A DNA stretch of 5,762 nucleotides from Opitutaceae bacterium. GTDB lineage: Bacteria > Verrucomicrobiota > Verrucomicrobiia > Opitutales > Opitutaceae. Numbering within the stretch: the first letter of the stretch is position 1; every line of letters begins with the position of its first letter. The translations under genes were made by a program, and so were the position numbers. The stretch spans positions 1 to 5,762 of the forward strand of contig JAIRTK010000250.1 in NCBI GenBank assembly GCA_031254955.1. The letters are read 5' to 3'. Positions 1-5,715 of the stretch are shown in pieces. Under the pieces are notes generated by a model. It was not told the origin of the DNA and ran no database searches. It saw nothing but the letters and a program-made list of their open reading frames with translations.

Positions 1-65
1 GCGCGCGGCGGTTGATAATAGCAAGGTGGGCGGGAGGGCTGCATTGATAATAAATTATTTCCTTG
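1..65. other. Unassigned left edge with a short direct repeat
   Basis: This is the stretch beyond the cassette that follows the 728-residue gene. It contains the 9-base direct repeat TTGATAATA at 12-20 and 44-52, 32 bases apart, in a mixed GC-rich and AT-rich context. On the minus strand an ATG at 44-42 opens a frame reading MQPSRPPCYYQPPR that runs off the window. It could be the first codons of a next gene, but no ribosome binding site precedes it and 14 codons are not enough to decide. I see nothing else here. Confidence 0.3.
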
Positions 66-222
66 ATGGTGCGGTTTTTTAATCGCGGAAGCGCGGAAGG
101 GCGAAATCACTGGAAAAAGAGGCGGAGCGGTTTGCCGGTTGATGCCGCCTCGCCCGACACGGTGTTTCCGCGATTCCGTGCTTCCGCGATAAATTTCTCC
201 GTGTTCTCCGTGGTTCATTTTT
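66..222 (+). repeat. Inverted-repeat cassette downstream of the 728-residue gene
   Basis: The cassette begins with the lead-in ATGGTGCGGTTTTTTAA (66-82). The purine-rich arm at 83-98 pairs with 174-189 over 16 positions: 15 Watson-Crick pairs and one G-T pair (G93 with T179). The left arm repeats CGCGGAAG and the right arm repeats TTCCGYG. To the right, 195-213 carries two copies of TTCTCCGTG in tandem; its partner arm is not visible in the window. The enclosed 75 bases (99-173) are GC-rich. The position just after the stop codon of the minus-strand gene would allow a terminator role, but the stem is long, the loop is large and no U-tract follows directly, so I call it a dispersed intergenic repeat. 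The strand given is the one on which the purine-rich arm comes first. Confidence 0.7.
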
Positions 223-232
223 TGGCCTGATT

Positions 233-2419
233 TTATTCACCGGATGCCAGTTCCGCCTTCATGGCGGCGAGTTTGGCGCGGAGTTTTTGGGCGTCGCCGT
301 CGCGGCTGCCCCGGTTTTCAACCACGGCGGTGTGGTTCGCCGTGAGGTTCATGTTTGGCGCGAAGGCGGGCAGCAGGGCGAGGAGCGCCTCGGTGTTGCG
401 GATGCTTTCGCGGGTGAGCGGCGCGAGGGCGCGGCGGAGCGCGGCGGGGCCGGCGGTTTCCCCGCCAAGCGCGGAGGCGAGCGCGAAACCCGACATGTGA
501 TGATACTGCGACTCCCACAGGAGCACGGCCAGTTGCGACCAGTTGAACAGGGCTTGCAGGCGCTCGCGGGGGCGCCCGGCGGGCGCGGCGGCGGCGAGGC
601 GGGCCAGGTCGCGCTGGGCGACTTTCAGGCGCAGGAGCACCGCCTTGTAATTGGCCAGCGCGTAGTCGTTGGCGCCCCAGCCGACGGACTGCCTGAAGCG
701 TTTGGCGTCGGCAAACGCCGCCGCCGTCACCGGCTCCAGAAACACGCCTTTGAAGGGATGCGGTTTTGTGTAGGTGCCGAGACGCTGATACCAGTTGTAG
801 ATATGCAGGCCGTTCTCCGCCGGGTCGCCCTGCGCCTCGCGGGCGGGTTTTTTATACAAGGGCAGCGTGGTGACGAGCGCGGCGTCGAATTTTTTATAAT
901 ACTCCAGCACGCCCGGCGCCGCGTCCGGGCCGAAATCGCGCTCCGCGAGGCGGGCCAACAGCGGCGCGGACGCGTCGAAATCCCTTGAGGCGAGGCGCGC
1001 AAGCTCATCCTTGTCCGTCCAGACCAGCTCGGCGACGGCCTCAAGGTTGGGCTGGTAGGTCCAGCCCTCGCAGCCCGACCACCAGAGCACGAAATCGCGC
1101 GCGCCGGCCCCGGCGAGCAGCGCGAGCTTGTGCGCGGCGACGCGCGGCAACGGCAGGCCGATGGCGGGGGTGACGCTCTCGCAGTCGCCGCCGGCGGAGA
1201 CGAGCGAAAGGTAGTGGCCGCCGTGGGCCGGGCGCCCGTCCCTGGTCTTCAGCGCGACATCGTCGAAATTGTTGAGCCGGAAGCTCCAGTTGTCGCTGTC
1301 GCCCGACTCGTTGTATAAAAACCCGAAACCCTCCTTTTGCAGCCGCTCCATGAAGGCCAGCTCGCGTTTGCGCTGGAACCAGAACGACTGCCAGAGCCAC
1401 GCGCGCGGCACGATGCCGGAATCCGGCCCGACGGCCTCGCGCGCGATTTTCAGCACCTCCAAAATCGTGTCCTCGATGCTCCGGTCGTAGGGTTTTTGGC
1501 TAAAAGTGTTAAAGCTGTCCGTGATTTCCGGGAGGACATTATAGTCCGCGAACATGTTGTATAAAATTTTCAGGTCGGGATTTTCCCGGTATAAATTTTT
1601 ATACTGTTCAAGATACCACCGGCGTCCGGCGGGGGCGAACGGGCTGACGAGGCGCAGGCCCTTGGGATCGCTCCAGAGGTTTTTGCGCTTTTTGGCCGGG
1701 TCTATGCTGAAAAGGGCGTCGCGGCTGGCGGGGTCCTCCATCCACGCGCGCGTCCCGGCGTCGCCGCGCGGGAAGCGGATTTCGGCCATGAGGCCGAGGC
1801 CGTATTTGCGGCGCGCCTCCAGCGGAAGCGGAGGGCGCTTTTTTTCGCCCCAGACGACGTTGATATAATGCCGCGCGTAATAGCGCGCCTGGTCGTCGTG
1901 CGTCCAGTCCGGCGGCGGGGACTGGTTCTGCTCGTTGCCGCCGACGCGCCAGCGGAAGTTCGGCGCGCCGGCGAAGTCCGCGCCGTCCACCTTTTTATTA
2001 TTGCGGTCGAGGAGGCGGAAGGCGGCGTTCATCGCGCCCTTGGGCGTGGCGCCGACGGCGTAGAGGCGGCTGCCGGCGAGCCGCACGTGAAACGACTCCG
2101 GCCCGGCGGGGTCGAGGCGGAAGGGCGCGCGGGCGTGCTCGGCGGCGACGAGGGCGCTGGTGGCGACGGTGCCGATGACGAGCGCGGGGCGCGCGGGGTC
2201 GGCGGCGGACTCGGGCCGAGGCGCGGGGAGGCTGGCGTTGAACCGCCATGCGGCCTCGTCGCGAAAGACGCCGGCGGCGGTGGTTTCGAGCGGGTCGGAG
2301 CCGGTGAGCAACTGCCAGTCGTCGCGGATATCAAGCGCGCGCGCGTCCTGATGCGGGAGCGTGGCGACCGCGAGGAGGCACGGGAGGAGCAGCGGGCGGA
2401 TGGCGGGATGGAGGCTCAT
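233..2419 (-). CDS. Putative secreted glycoside hydrolase-like protein, without binding module
   Basis: A 728-residue exported protein of a family I cannot name exactly. Residues 1-28 look like a signal peptide: R8, a hydrophobic stretch LLLPCLLAVATL, and an ARA|LD signal peptidase I site. Residues about 30-140 resemble the small alpha/beta domain that precedes the barrel in GH67 and GH20 enzymes, with VIGT at 81-84 and LYAVGATPKGAMNAAFRLLD at 119-138. Residues about 150-470 are probably a TIM barrel. Its conserved acidic residues are E192 (WGEK), D292 (DYN), E371 and D374 (YNESGD), and E451 (CEGW); which are catalytic is unknown. Residues about 475-728 are mostly helical, with WYQR (543-546), GWGANDYA (580-587) and ESQYHH (636-641). 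It is collinear with the neighbouring 881-residue protein but ends where that one continues into a binding-like domain. The start is the only Met before the signal peptide; the preceding CCATCCCCAAAAA has no Shine-Dalgarno sequence. With 623 bases upstream it probably has its own promoter. An inactive binding protein remains possible. Confidence 0.95.
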   Translation of the reverse strand: MSLHPAIRPLLLPCLLAVATLPHQDARALDIRDDWQLLTGSDPLETTAAGVFRDEAAWRFNASLPAPRPESAADPARPALVIGTVATSALVAAEHARAPFRLDPAGPESFHVRLAGSRLYAVGATPKGAMNAAFRLLDRNNKKVDGADFAGAPNFRWRVGGNEQNQSPPPDWTHDDQARYYARHYINVVWGEKKRPPLPLEARRKYGLGLMAEIRFPRGDAGTRAWMEDPASRDALFSIDPAKKRKNLWSDPKGLRLVSPFAPAGRRWYLEQYKNLYRENPDLKILYNMFADYNVLPEITDSFNTFSQKPYDRSIEDTILEVLKIAREAVGPDSGIVPRAWLWQSFWFQRKRELAFMERLQKEGFGFLYNESGDSDNWSFRLNNFDDVALKTRDGRPAHGGHYLSLVSAGGDCESVTPAIGLPLPRVAAHKLALLAGAGARDFVLWWSGCEGWTYQPNLEAVAELVWTDKDELARLASRDFDASAPLLARLAERDFGPDAAPGVLEYYKKFDAALVTTLPLYKKPAREAQGDPAENGLHIYNWYQRLGTYTKPHPFKGVFLEPVTAAAFADAKRFRQSVGWGANDYALANYKAVLLRLKVAQRDLARLAAAAPAGRPRERLQALFNWSQLAVLLWESQYHHMSGFALASALGGETAGPAALRRALAPLTRESIRNTEALLALLPAFAPNMNLTANHTAVVENRGSRDGDAQKLRAKLAAMKAELASGE
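1841..1897 (-). repeat. Nearly identical block shared with the paralogous gene, copy A
   Basis: These 57 bases encode residues 175-193, DDQARYYARHYINVVWGEK, and match 5140-5196 in the neighbouring gene at 55 of 57 positions. The two differences, at 1871 and 1883, are both silent third positions of Arg codons. The proteins as a whole differ far more, so this is the most conserved stretch at the DNA level that I found between the two genes. Confidence 0.85.
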
Positions 2420-2462
2420 TTTTTGGGGATGGCGGGCGGTGGCGGGTTTTGTGGTTAAATTA

Positions 2463-2692
2463 ATGGGTTGTTTTTTATAACCGCGAAGGACGCGAAGGGT
2501 GCGAAGAAAATCAGGCTTTTGAAATCTTTACGTTTCCGGCGTTTTTTGCGATTCGGAGGCGGTTTGGGGAAATTAAACAAATTTCAACCGCGAAAATCGC
2601 CAAAGGGCGCGAAATTTATTAAATGTTTTTATTAAGAAATCGTCCATCTTTTTCCGGTTTGATATTTTTCGCGTCCTTTCGCGGTTAAAATA
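2463..2692 (+). repeat. Intergenic inverted-repeat cassette 1
   Basis: This 230-base unit starts with the lead-in ATGGGTTGTTTTTTATAA (2463-2480). The left arm 2479-2496, AACCGCGAAGGACGCGAA, pairs with 2668-2676 plus 2678-2686: 18 Watson-Crick pairs with T2677 bulged. The left arm continues as a 9-base periodic tract (CGCGAAGGA, CGCGAAGGG, TGCGAAGAA, 2482-2508). Inside lie a pyrimidine-type 9-base tract at 2531-2557 and a second purine arm at 2586-2610. The first ten bases of that second arm, AACCGCGAAA (2586-2595), could compete for the same right arm (2677-2686). A small GC stem, CGCC at 2598-2601 with GGCG at 2606-2609, sits within it. I see no gene in this unit. The function is unknown; a repeat of REP/BIME style, a bidirectional terminator or an RNA scaffold are alternatives. 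Confidence 0.7.
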
Positions 2693-2927
2693 ATGGCTTG
2701 TTTTTATTGAACAGAAGGAAACAAAGGGAACGAAGAACACCTTTTATGATTACTGGGGACTTTGGGGAATCCGATTTAATCGCGGAAGCGCGGAAGAACG
2801 GAAGGCGCGGAAATTATTTTGCAATGATTGTTTTTCATGAGATTCCGTGGTTAAAAAATTTGCTTTTGAGCTTTTTCAAAGCTCACTATTGTTTTCTTTG
2901 TGTCCTTTGTTTTCTTTTGCTCAATAA
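2693..2927 (+). repeat. Intergenic inverted-repeat cassette 2, with a nested stem
   Basis: This 235-base unit follows cassette 1 directly and starts with ATGGCTTGTTTTTATT (2693-2708). The outer arms 2704-2740 and 2891-2927 align over 37 positions: 30 Watson-Crick pairs, 4 G-T pairs and 3 mismatches. The left arm has a 9-base period (ACAGAAGGA, AACAAAGGG, AACGAAGAA) and the right arm matches it (CTTTGTGTC, CTTTGTTTT, CTTTTGCTC). Nested inside, 2775-2787 (TTTAATCGCGGAA) pairs with 2843-2855 (TTCCGTGGTTAAA) over 13 positions, two of them G-T. The outer arms are AT-rich and the nested arms GC-rich, so the two look like different lineages of the same element, one perhaps inserted into the other. 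A 99-codon plus-strand frame through here is only a translation of the repeats. Confidence 0.75.
2867..2885. other. Perfect short hairpin inside cassette 2
   Basis: TGAGCTTT (2867-2874) and AAAGCTCA (2878-2885) form a perfect 8-base-pair stem with a 3-base loop. It lies between the nested right arm and the outer right arm of cassette 2. It could be a weak terminator for the upstream minus-strand gene, whose stop is about 160 bases away. On the minus strand the next bases are AAAAGCAAATTTTTT, so the T run does not follow the stem directly and the terminator reading is weak. Confidence 0.45.
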
Positions 2928-3000
2928 ATGGTTTATTTTTATAACCGTGAAGGGGGCGGAGAAGGGAGGGGAACCTTTCGGTTCTTCGCGGTTATAAAGA
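2928..3000 (+). repeat. Intergenic inverted-repeat cassette 3, short form
   Basis: A 73-base unit directly after cassette 2, starting with ATGGTTTATTTTTATAA (2928-2944). The left arm 2938-2952 pairs with 2984-2998 over 15 positions, 14 Watson-Crick and one T-G (T2948 with G2988), and two further G-T pairs extend it inward. The loop contains a possible inner stem, GAAGG at 2961-2965 with CCTTTC at 2974-2979. It has the same orientation and lead-in as the two longer cassettes but lacks their long central part, so it shows what the minimal unit may be. On the minus strand it lies 42 bases after the stop of the 881-residue gene and could help end that transcript. Confidence 0.7.
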
Positions 3001-3010
3001 AAATTTCTTT
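2996..3010. other. AT-rich DNA palindrome between cassette 3 and the gene end
   Basis: AAAGAAA A TTTCTTT is a perfect dyad around A3003. A one-base centre cannot form a full RNA hairpin, so any role would be as a DNA-level site or as a cassette boundary. It overlaps the last five bases of cassette 3. The remaining bases up to 3042 hold no recognisable element. Confidence 0.35.
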
Positions 3011-3042
3011 CATGGCTTTGTGGTGAATTCAGTGGCTGGGTT

Positions 3043-5688
3043 TTATTTTATCGGGACGAGTTTTATGTAGTCTATGGCGAGCTTGTAGCCGCCGCCGGGC
3101 AGGCCGGGGAACATGGAGGCGAGCTTGAAATCCACCAGGCCGTCGGTGGGGACTTTCGTGAAGGTGACTTCACCGTGGTCGCGCTCCTCGTAAACGGGCT
3201 GGGGCGGGTTGAAGGCGCCGTTTTTCTCGCCGCCGGCGGGGGCGCTGTTTTTGTTTACATATAGTGCGTAGGCGCCGCCTTTGTCCACGCGTTTGGTGCC
3301 GACGAGGACGCGGTATTTCACGCCTTTCACGACGGGCGTCTTGATGATGATATACTGGCGTTTCTCCGTGGCGTTGAGCATGACGAGCGCGCCGCCTGAG
3401 GCGTTTTCATCGGGGACGATTTCCCACGGCGCGGTGGCGTCGGGCGGGGTGTTTTTCACCAGCGTCTCCGCCTCCAAGGGCGTGGTGTCGGGGTGGTCGG
3501 AGAGTTTGCGGGTGGCGCCGCCGGGGAGGGTGACGACAGCGGCGGCGGGCGCACCGGTGTTTTTGGCGGGGGCGGCGACGCCGTCGAGCCAGTTCCGGGT
3601 TTTCTGGAGTTTGGCGGCGATTTTGGCGATGTCTTTGTCACGGTCGGTCCGGCCGAAATGCACGTCGCGGTGCGCGGCCATGATGCTGAATGTTTTTGGG
3701 AACGTCTCCGCGTGCCTGATGAGGGCGGCGGTGCTGGCGACGGATTCTTTCGCGAGCGGCTCAAGCGCGGCGCGGAGTTGCGGCGAGTTGGCCGGGGCGT
3801 CCTTGTGGTGGCGCATGATTTGCACGGCGCGGATGTGGTGCCATTGCGATTCGAGTATTAAATAGAACAGTTTTGTCCATTGCGCGGTGGTGGCGAGCTG
3901 GGCGCGGGCGTAGGCGGCGGACGCGGGCGCCTCGGCGATGACGCGGGCGAGGTAATCCTGGGCGGCGGCGAGTTTGTCGAGCACGGCCTTGAAGTTGGCG
4001 GCGGCGTAGTCGTTCGCGCCCCAGCCGCCGTATTTGAAACCAGCGAGGTCGTCCGGCGTGACGGGTTTTAATATGGCGTTGCCGAAGGGCCACGAGGCGT
4101 AGACGCCGTGGCGTTGATACCAGTCATAAATGCGCAGGCCGTCGCGCGCGGGGTCGCCGTAGTTTTCGACCGTGGCTTTTTTATAACGTGGCCAGTCGGT
4201 GACGAGCGCCTCGTCGTAGAGTTTCCAGAACTGGACGATTTTCGGCGCGAGTTCCGGGCCGAAATCGCGCGCGGCGATGCGGCGCAGGAGCGGCTCGGCG
4301 GCGGCGAAGTCCTTGGAGTTTCCGCAGCGGGCGGCGTCGCCCGCCCAGGTGAGTTCGGCGAGCACGGCGAGGTTGCTTTGATACAGCCAGCCTTCGCCGC
4401 TGCCCCACCAGAGGGCGATGTCGCGGACGCCGGCGGCGGCGAGGCGTCCGAGTTTGTAGGCGGCCACGCGCGGGAGTGGCATGCCGATGGCGGGCTTGAC
4501 GCTTTCGCAGGCGCCGCCGACGGCGACGAGCGAGAGGTAGTCCGGCCCGTAAAGGCTTTTGCCGTCGGGGCCGGCGGCGAGCGCGTCGGCGTCGAAGTTG
4601 TCGAGTTTGATCACCCAGCAGTCGTCGTCGCCGGCCTCGTTATACATGGCGCCGTAGCCGTGGGCCGGGAGTTCGCGCATGAACGCGCGGCGCTCCTCGT
4701 GCCGTCCGTAGAAGCCGTGCCACGTCCAGGCGCGTGGCACGATGGGGCGGTCGCCGATGGCCTCTTTCATGATGTGCAAGATTTCCAGCATGGTCCCGGC
4801 GCGGGTGTGCGTGTATTTTTTGCCGTCGCTGATGCGGACGCTGTCGGGGCCGGGGATGTAATTATAATCGCCAAAGATGGCGTATATTATTTTGAGGCCG
4901 GGGTTGTCGCGGATGAGGTTTTTATAGCTTTCGAGATACCAAGCGCGTCCGGCGGGGTCGAAGGGATCGACGCAGCGGCGTTTGTCCGCGGATTTGTCGG
5001 TGGAGCCGAGGTGGTAGGCGGCGCCGGCGTTTTTGCGGTCGTCCCACCATTCCTTGGGGACGGCGAAGGGGATGCGCAGTTCCAGCATGAGGCCGAGGCC
5101 GTATTTTTCGCGCGCGGCGGCGGACAGCGGCGGGCCGTGTTTTTCGCCCCAGACGACGTTGATATAATGGCGCGCGTAATAACGCGCCTGGTCGTCCTCG
5201 CTCCAGTCGGACGGCGGGCGCTGGTTCATGAGGTGGCCGGCGACGCGATAACGGAGCGCGGGCGAGAGGGCCTCGTTTATAGTGTCAACGCGGAGCGCGC
5301 CGCGGTCGAGGAAGCGGAAGACGGCGTTCATCGCGCCTTTGGGGGTGGCGCCGACGGCGTAGAGCGAGCCGTCGCGGAAGGCGAGGTGGTAGCGTTCGGG
5401 GCTGTCGCCGGGGAGGTCGAAGGGGGCGCGGGCGTGCTCGGCGGCGACGAGGGGGTTGGTGGCGGCGGTGCCGATGATGAGGGAGGGGCCGCGCAGGGTT
5501 TTCGCGTTGCCGACGACGGCGAGGGCGACGCCGAGGCGGCGCTGGAGTTCGACGGCGGTGTCGGCGGCGGCGGTGCGCTCCAGCGGGTCGGCGCCGGCGA
5601 GGATGCGCCAGTCCTTGTCAATGGCGGTTTCGGCGGGGCAGAGCGCGGTGAGACAGAATAGTGATAACAGGGCGGCGGATGGTTTCAT
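3043..5688 (-). CDS. Putative secreted glycoside hydrolase-like protein with C-terminal CBM6/35-like domain
   Basis: An 881-residue exported protein, collinear with the 728-residue neighbour over its first 700 or so residues. Residues 1-19 are a probable signal peptide (K2, hydrophobic LLSLFCLTAL, CPA|ET cleavage). LTALC is not a proper lipobox because Leu precedes the Cys. Residues about 22-130 resemble the GH67N/GH20b domain (IIGT at 71-74, LYAVGATPKGAMNAVFRFLD at 109-128). Residues about 145-450 are a probable TIM barrel with E182 (WGEK), D274 (GDYN), VPRAW (317-321), E351 and D354 (YNEAGD), and E432 (GEGW). Residues 455-703 are mostly helical, with WYQR (523-526), GWGANDYA (555-562) and ESQWHH (613-618). 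After an Ala/Pro-rich linker (about 704-735) comes a beta-rich domain (about 736-881) opening with LEAETLV and closing with AIDYIKLVP, the edges seen in CBM6/CBM35-type jelly rolls. This suggests binding to, and probably cleavage of, an extracellular glycan; the substrate is unknown. No Shine-Dalgarno sequence precedes the ATG; the bases before it are ATAATTTATA. Confidence 0.95.
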   Translation of the reverse strand: MKPSAALLSLFCLTALCPAETAIDKDWRILAGADPLERTAAADTAVELQRRLGVALAVVGNAKTLRGPSLIIGTAATNPLVAAEHARAPFDLPGDSPERYHLAFRDGSLYAVGATPKGAMNAVFRFLDRGALRVDTINEALSPALRYRVAGHLMNQRPPSDWSEDDQARYYARHYINVVWGEKHGPPLSAAAREKYGLGLMLELRIPFAVPKEWWDDRKNAGAAYHLGSTDKSADKRRCVDPFDPAGRAWYLESYKNLIRDNPGLKIIYAIFGDYNYIPGPDSVRISDGKKYTHTRAGTMLEILHIMKEAIGDRPIVPRAWTWHGFYGRHEERRAFMRELPAHGYGAMYNEAGDDDCWVIKLDNFDADALAAGPDGKSLYGPDYLSLVAVGGACESVKPAIGMPLPRVAAYKLGRLAAAGVRDIALWWGSGEGWLYQSNLAVLAELTWAGDAARCGNSKDFAAAEPLLRRIAARDFGPELAPKIVQFWKLYDEALVTDWPRYKKATVENYGDPARDGLRIYDWYQRHGVYASWPFGNAILKPVTPDDLAGFKYGGWGANDYAAANFKAVLDKLAAAQDYLARVIAEAPASAAYARAQLATTAQWTKLFYLILESQWHHIRAVQIMRHHKDAPANSPQLRAALEPLAKESVASTAALIRHAETFPKTFSIMAAHRDVHFGRTDRDKDIAKIAAKLQKTRNWLDGVAAPAKNTGAPAAAVVTLPGGATRKLSDHPDTTPLEAETLVKNTPPDATAPWEIVPDENASGGALVMLNATEKRQYIIIKTPVVKGVKYRVLVGTKRVDKGGAYALYVNKNSAPAGGEKNGAFNPPQPVYEERDHGEVTFTKVPTDGLVDFKLASMFPGLPGGGYKLAIDYIKLVPIK
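3046..3483 (-). other. CBM6/CBM35-like domain region of the 881-residue protein
   Basis: This segment encodes residues 736-881, which have no counterpart in the neighbouring paralogue. The pattern is an EAE start (739-741), ASGG (763-766), alternating strands around QYIIIKTPVVKGVKYRVLVG (778-797), YALYVN (807-812), and a closing VDFKLA / YKLAIDYIKLVP pair of strands (852-857 and 868-879). Known CBM6 and CBM35 modules start with a Glu-rich first strand and end with a D-x-I-x-L-x-P strand, which fits. The assignment is by pattern only, and the sugar-binding residues cannot be picked out with confidence. Confidence 0.55.
5140..5196 (-). repeat. Nearly identical block shared with the paralogous gene, copy B
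   Basis: This is the partner of 1841-1897, encoding residues 165-183 with the same 19 amino acids and only two silent base differences. Smaller blocks of high DNA similarity flank it, for example 5310-5364 against 2011-2065 and the ARAPF/VAAEHA region near 5425-5450 against 2126-2151, all at an offset of 3299 bases. Confidence 0.85.
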
Positions 5689-5715
5689 TATAAATTATGG
5701 TTTTCCGCTGGTTCG

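Noticed and set aside
1..44. Start of a further minus-strand gene (MQPSRPPCYYQPPR)
   Set aside because: Only 14 codons are visible, there is no ribosome binding site, and no signal-peptide or domain pattern; recorded under the left-edge feature only.
287..988. Plus-strand open frame of 233 codons opposite the end of the shorter gene
   Set aside because: Antisense to conserved coding sequence, rich in Arg, Gly and Ala, with no recognisable domain or start signal.
1868..2458. Plus-strand open frame of 196 codons opposite the start of the shorter gene
   Set aside because: Same cause: antisense frame opened by GC-rich codon use, with low-complexity product and no family resemblance.
2698..2997. 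Plus-strand open frame of 99 codons in the intergenic region
   Set aside because: It runs exactly through the inverted-repeat cassettes; its amino acids (RRKQRERR, LCVLCFLLL) are translations of the periodic arms, and no ribosome binding site or domain is visible.
2463..3000. CRISPR array
   Set aside because: The repeats are imperfect, unequal in spacing (230, 235 and 73 bases), arranged as inverted arms, and no uniform spacers are present.
2463..3000. Insertion sequence or transposon remnant
   Set aside because: There is no transposase-like frame and no clear target-site duplication at the unit ends; a small non-autonomous element cannot be excluded but is not shown.
4108..5661. Plus-strand open frame of 517 codons opposite the longer gene
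   Set aside because: It is antisense to a gene with clear domains and a paralogue. Its Gly/Ala/Val/Glu-rich composition is the mirror of G/C-biased codons, and the paralogue has no equivalent uninterrupted frame.
5632..5688. Lipoprotein signal on the longer protein (LTALC)
   Set aside because: Leu directly before the Cys does not fit the lipobox; the CPA|ET site for signal peptidase I fits better.
5687..5692. TATAAT on the minus strand at the start of the longer gene, as a -10 box
   Set aside because: It overlaps the first two bases of the ATG, so transcription would begin inside the coding region. AT-rich bases before the start codon explain it better.
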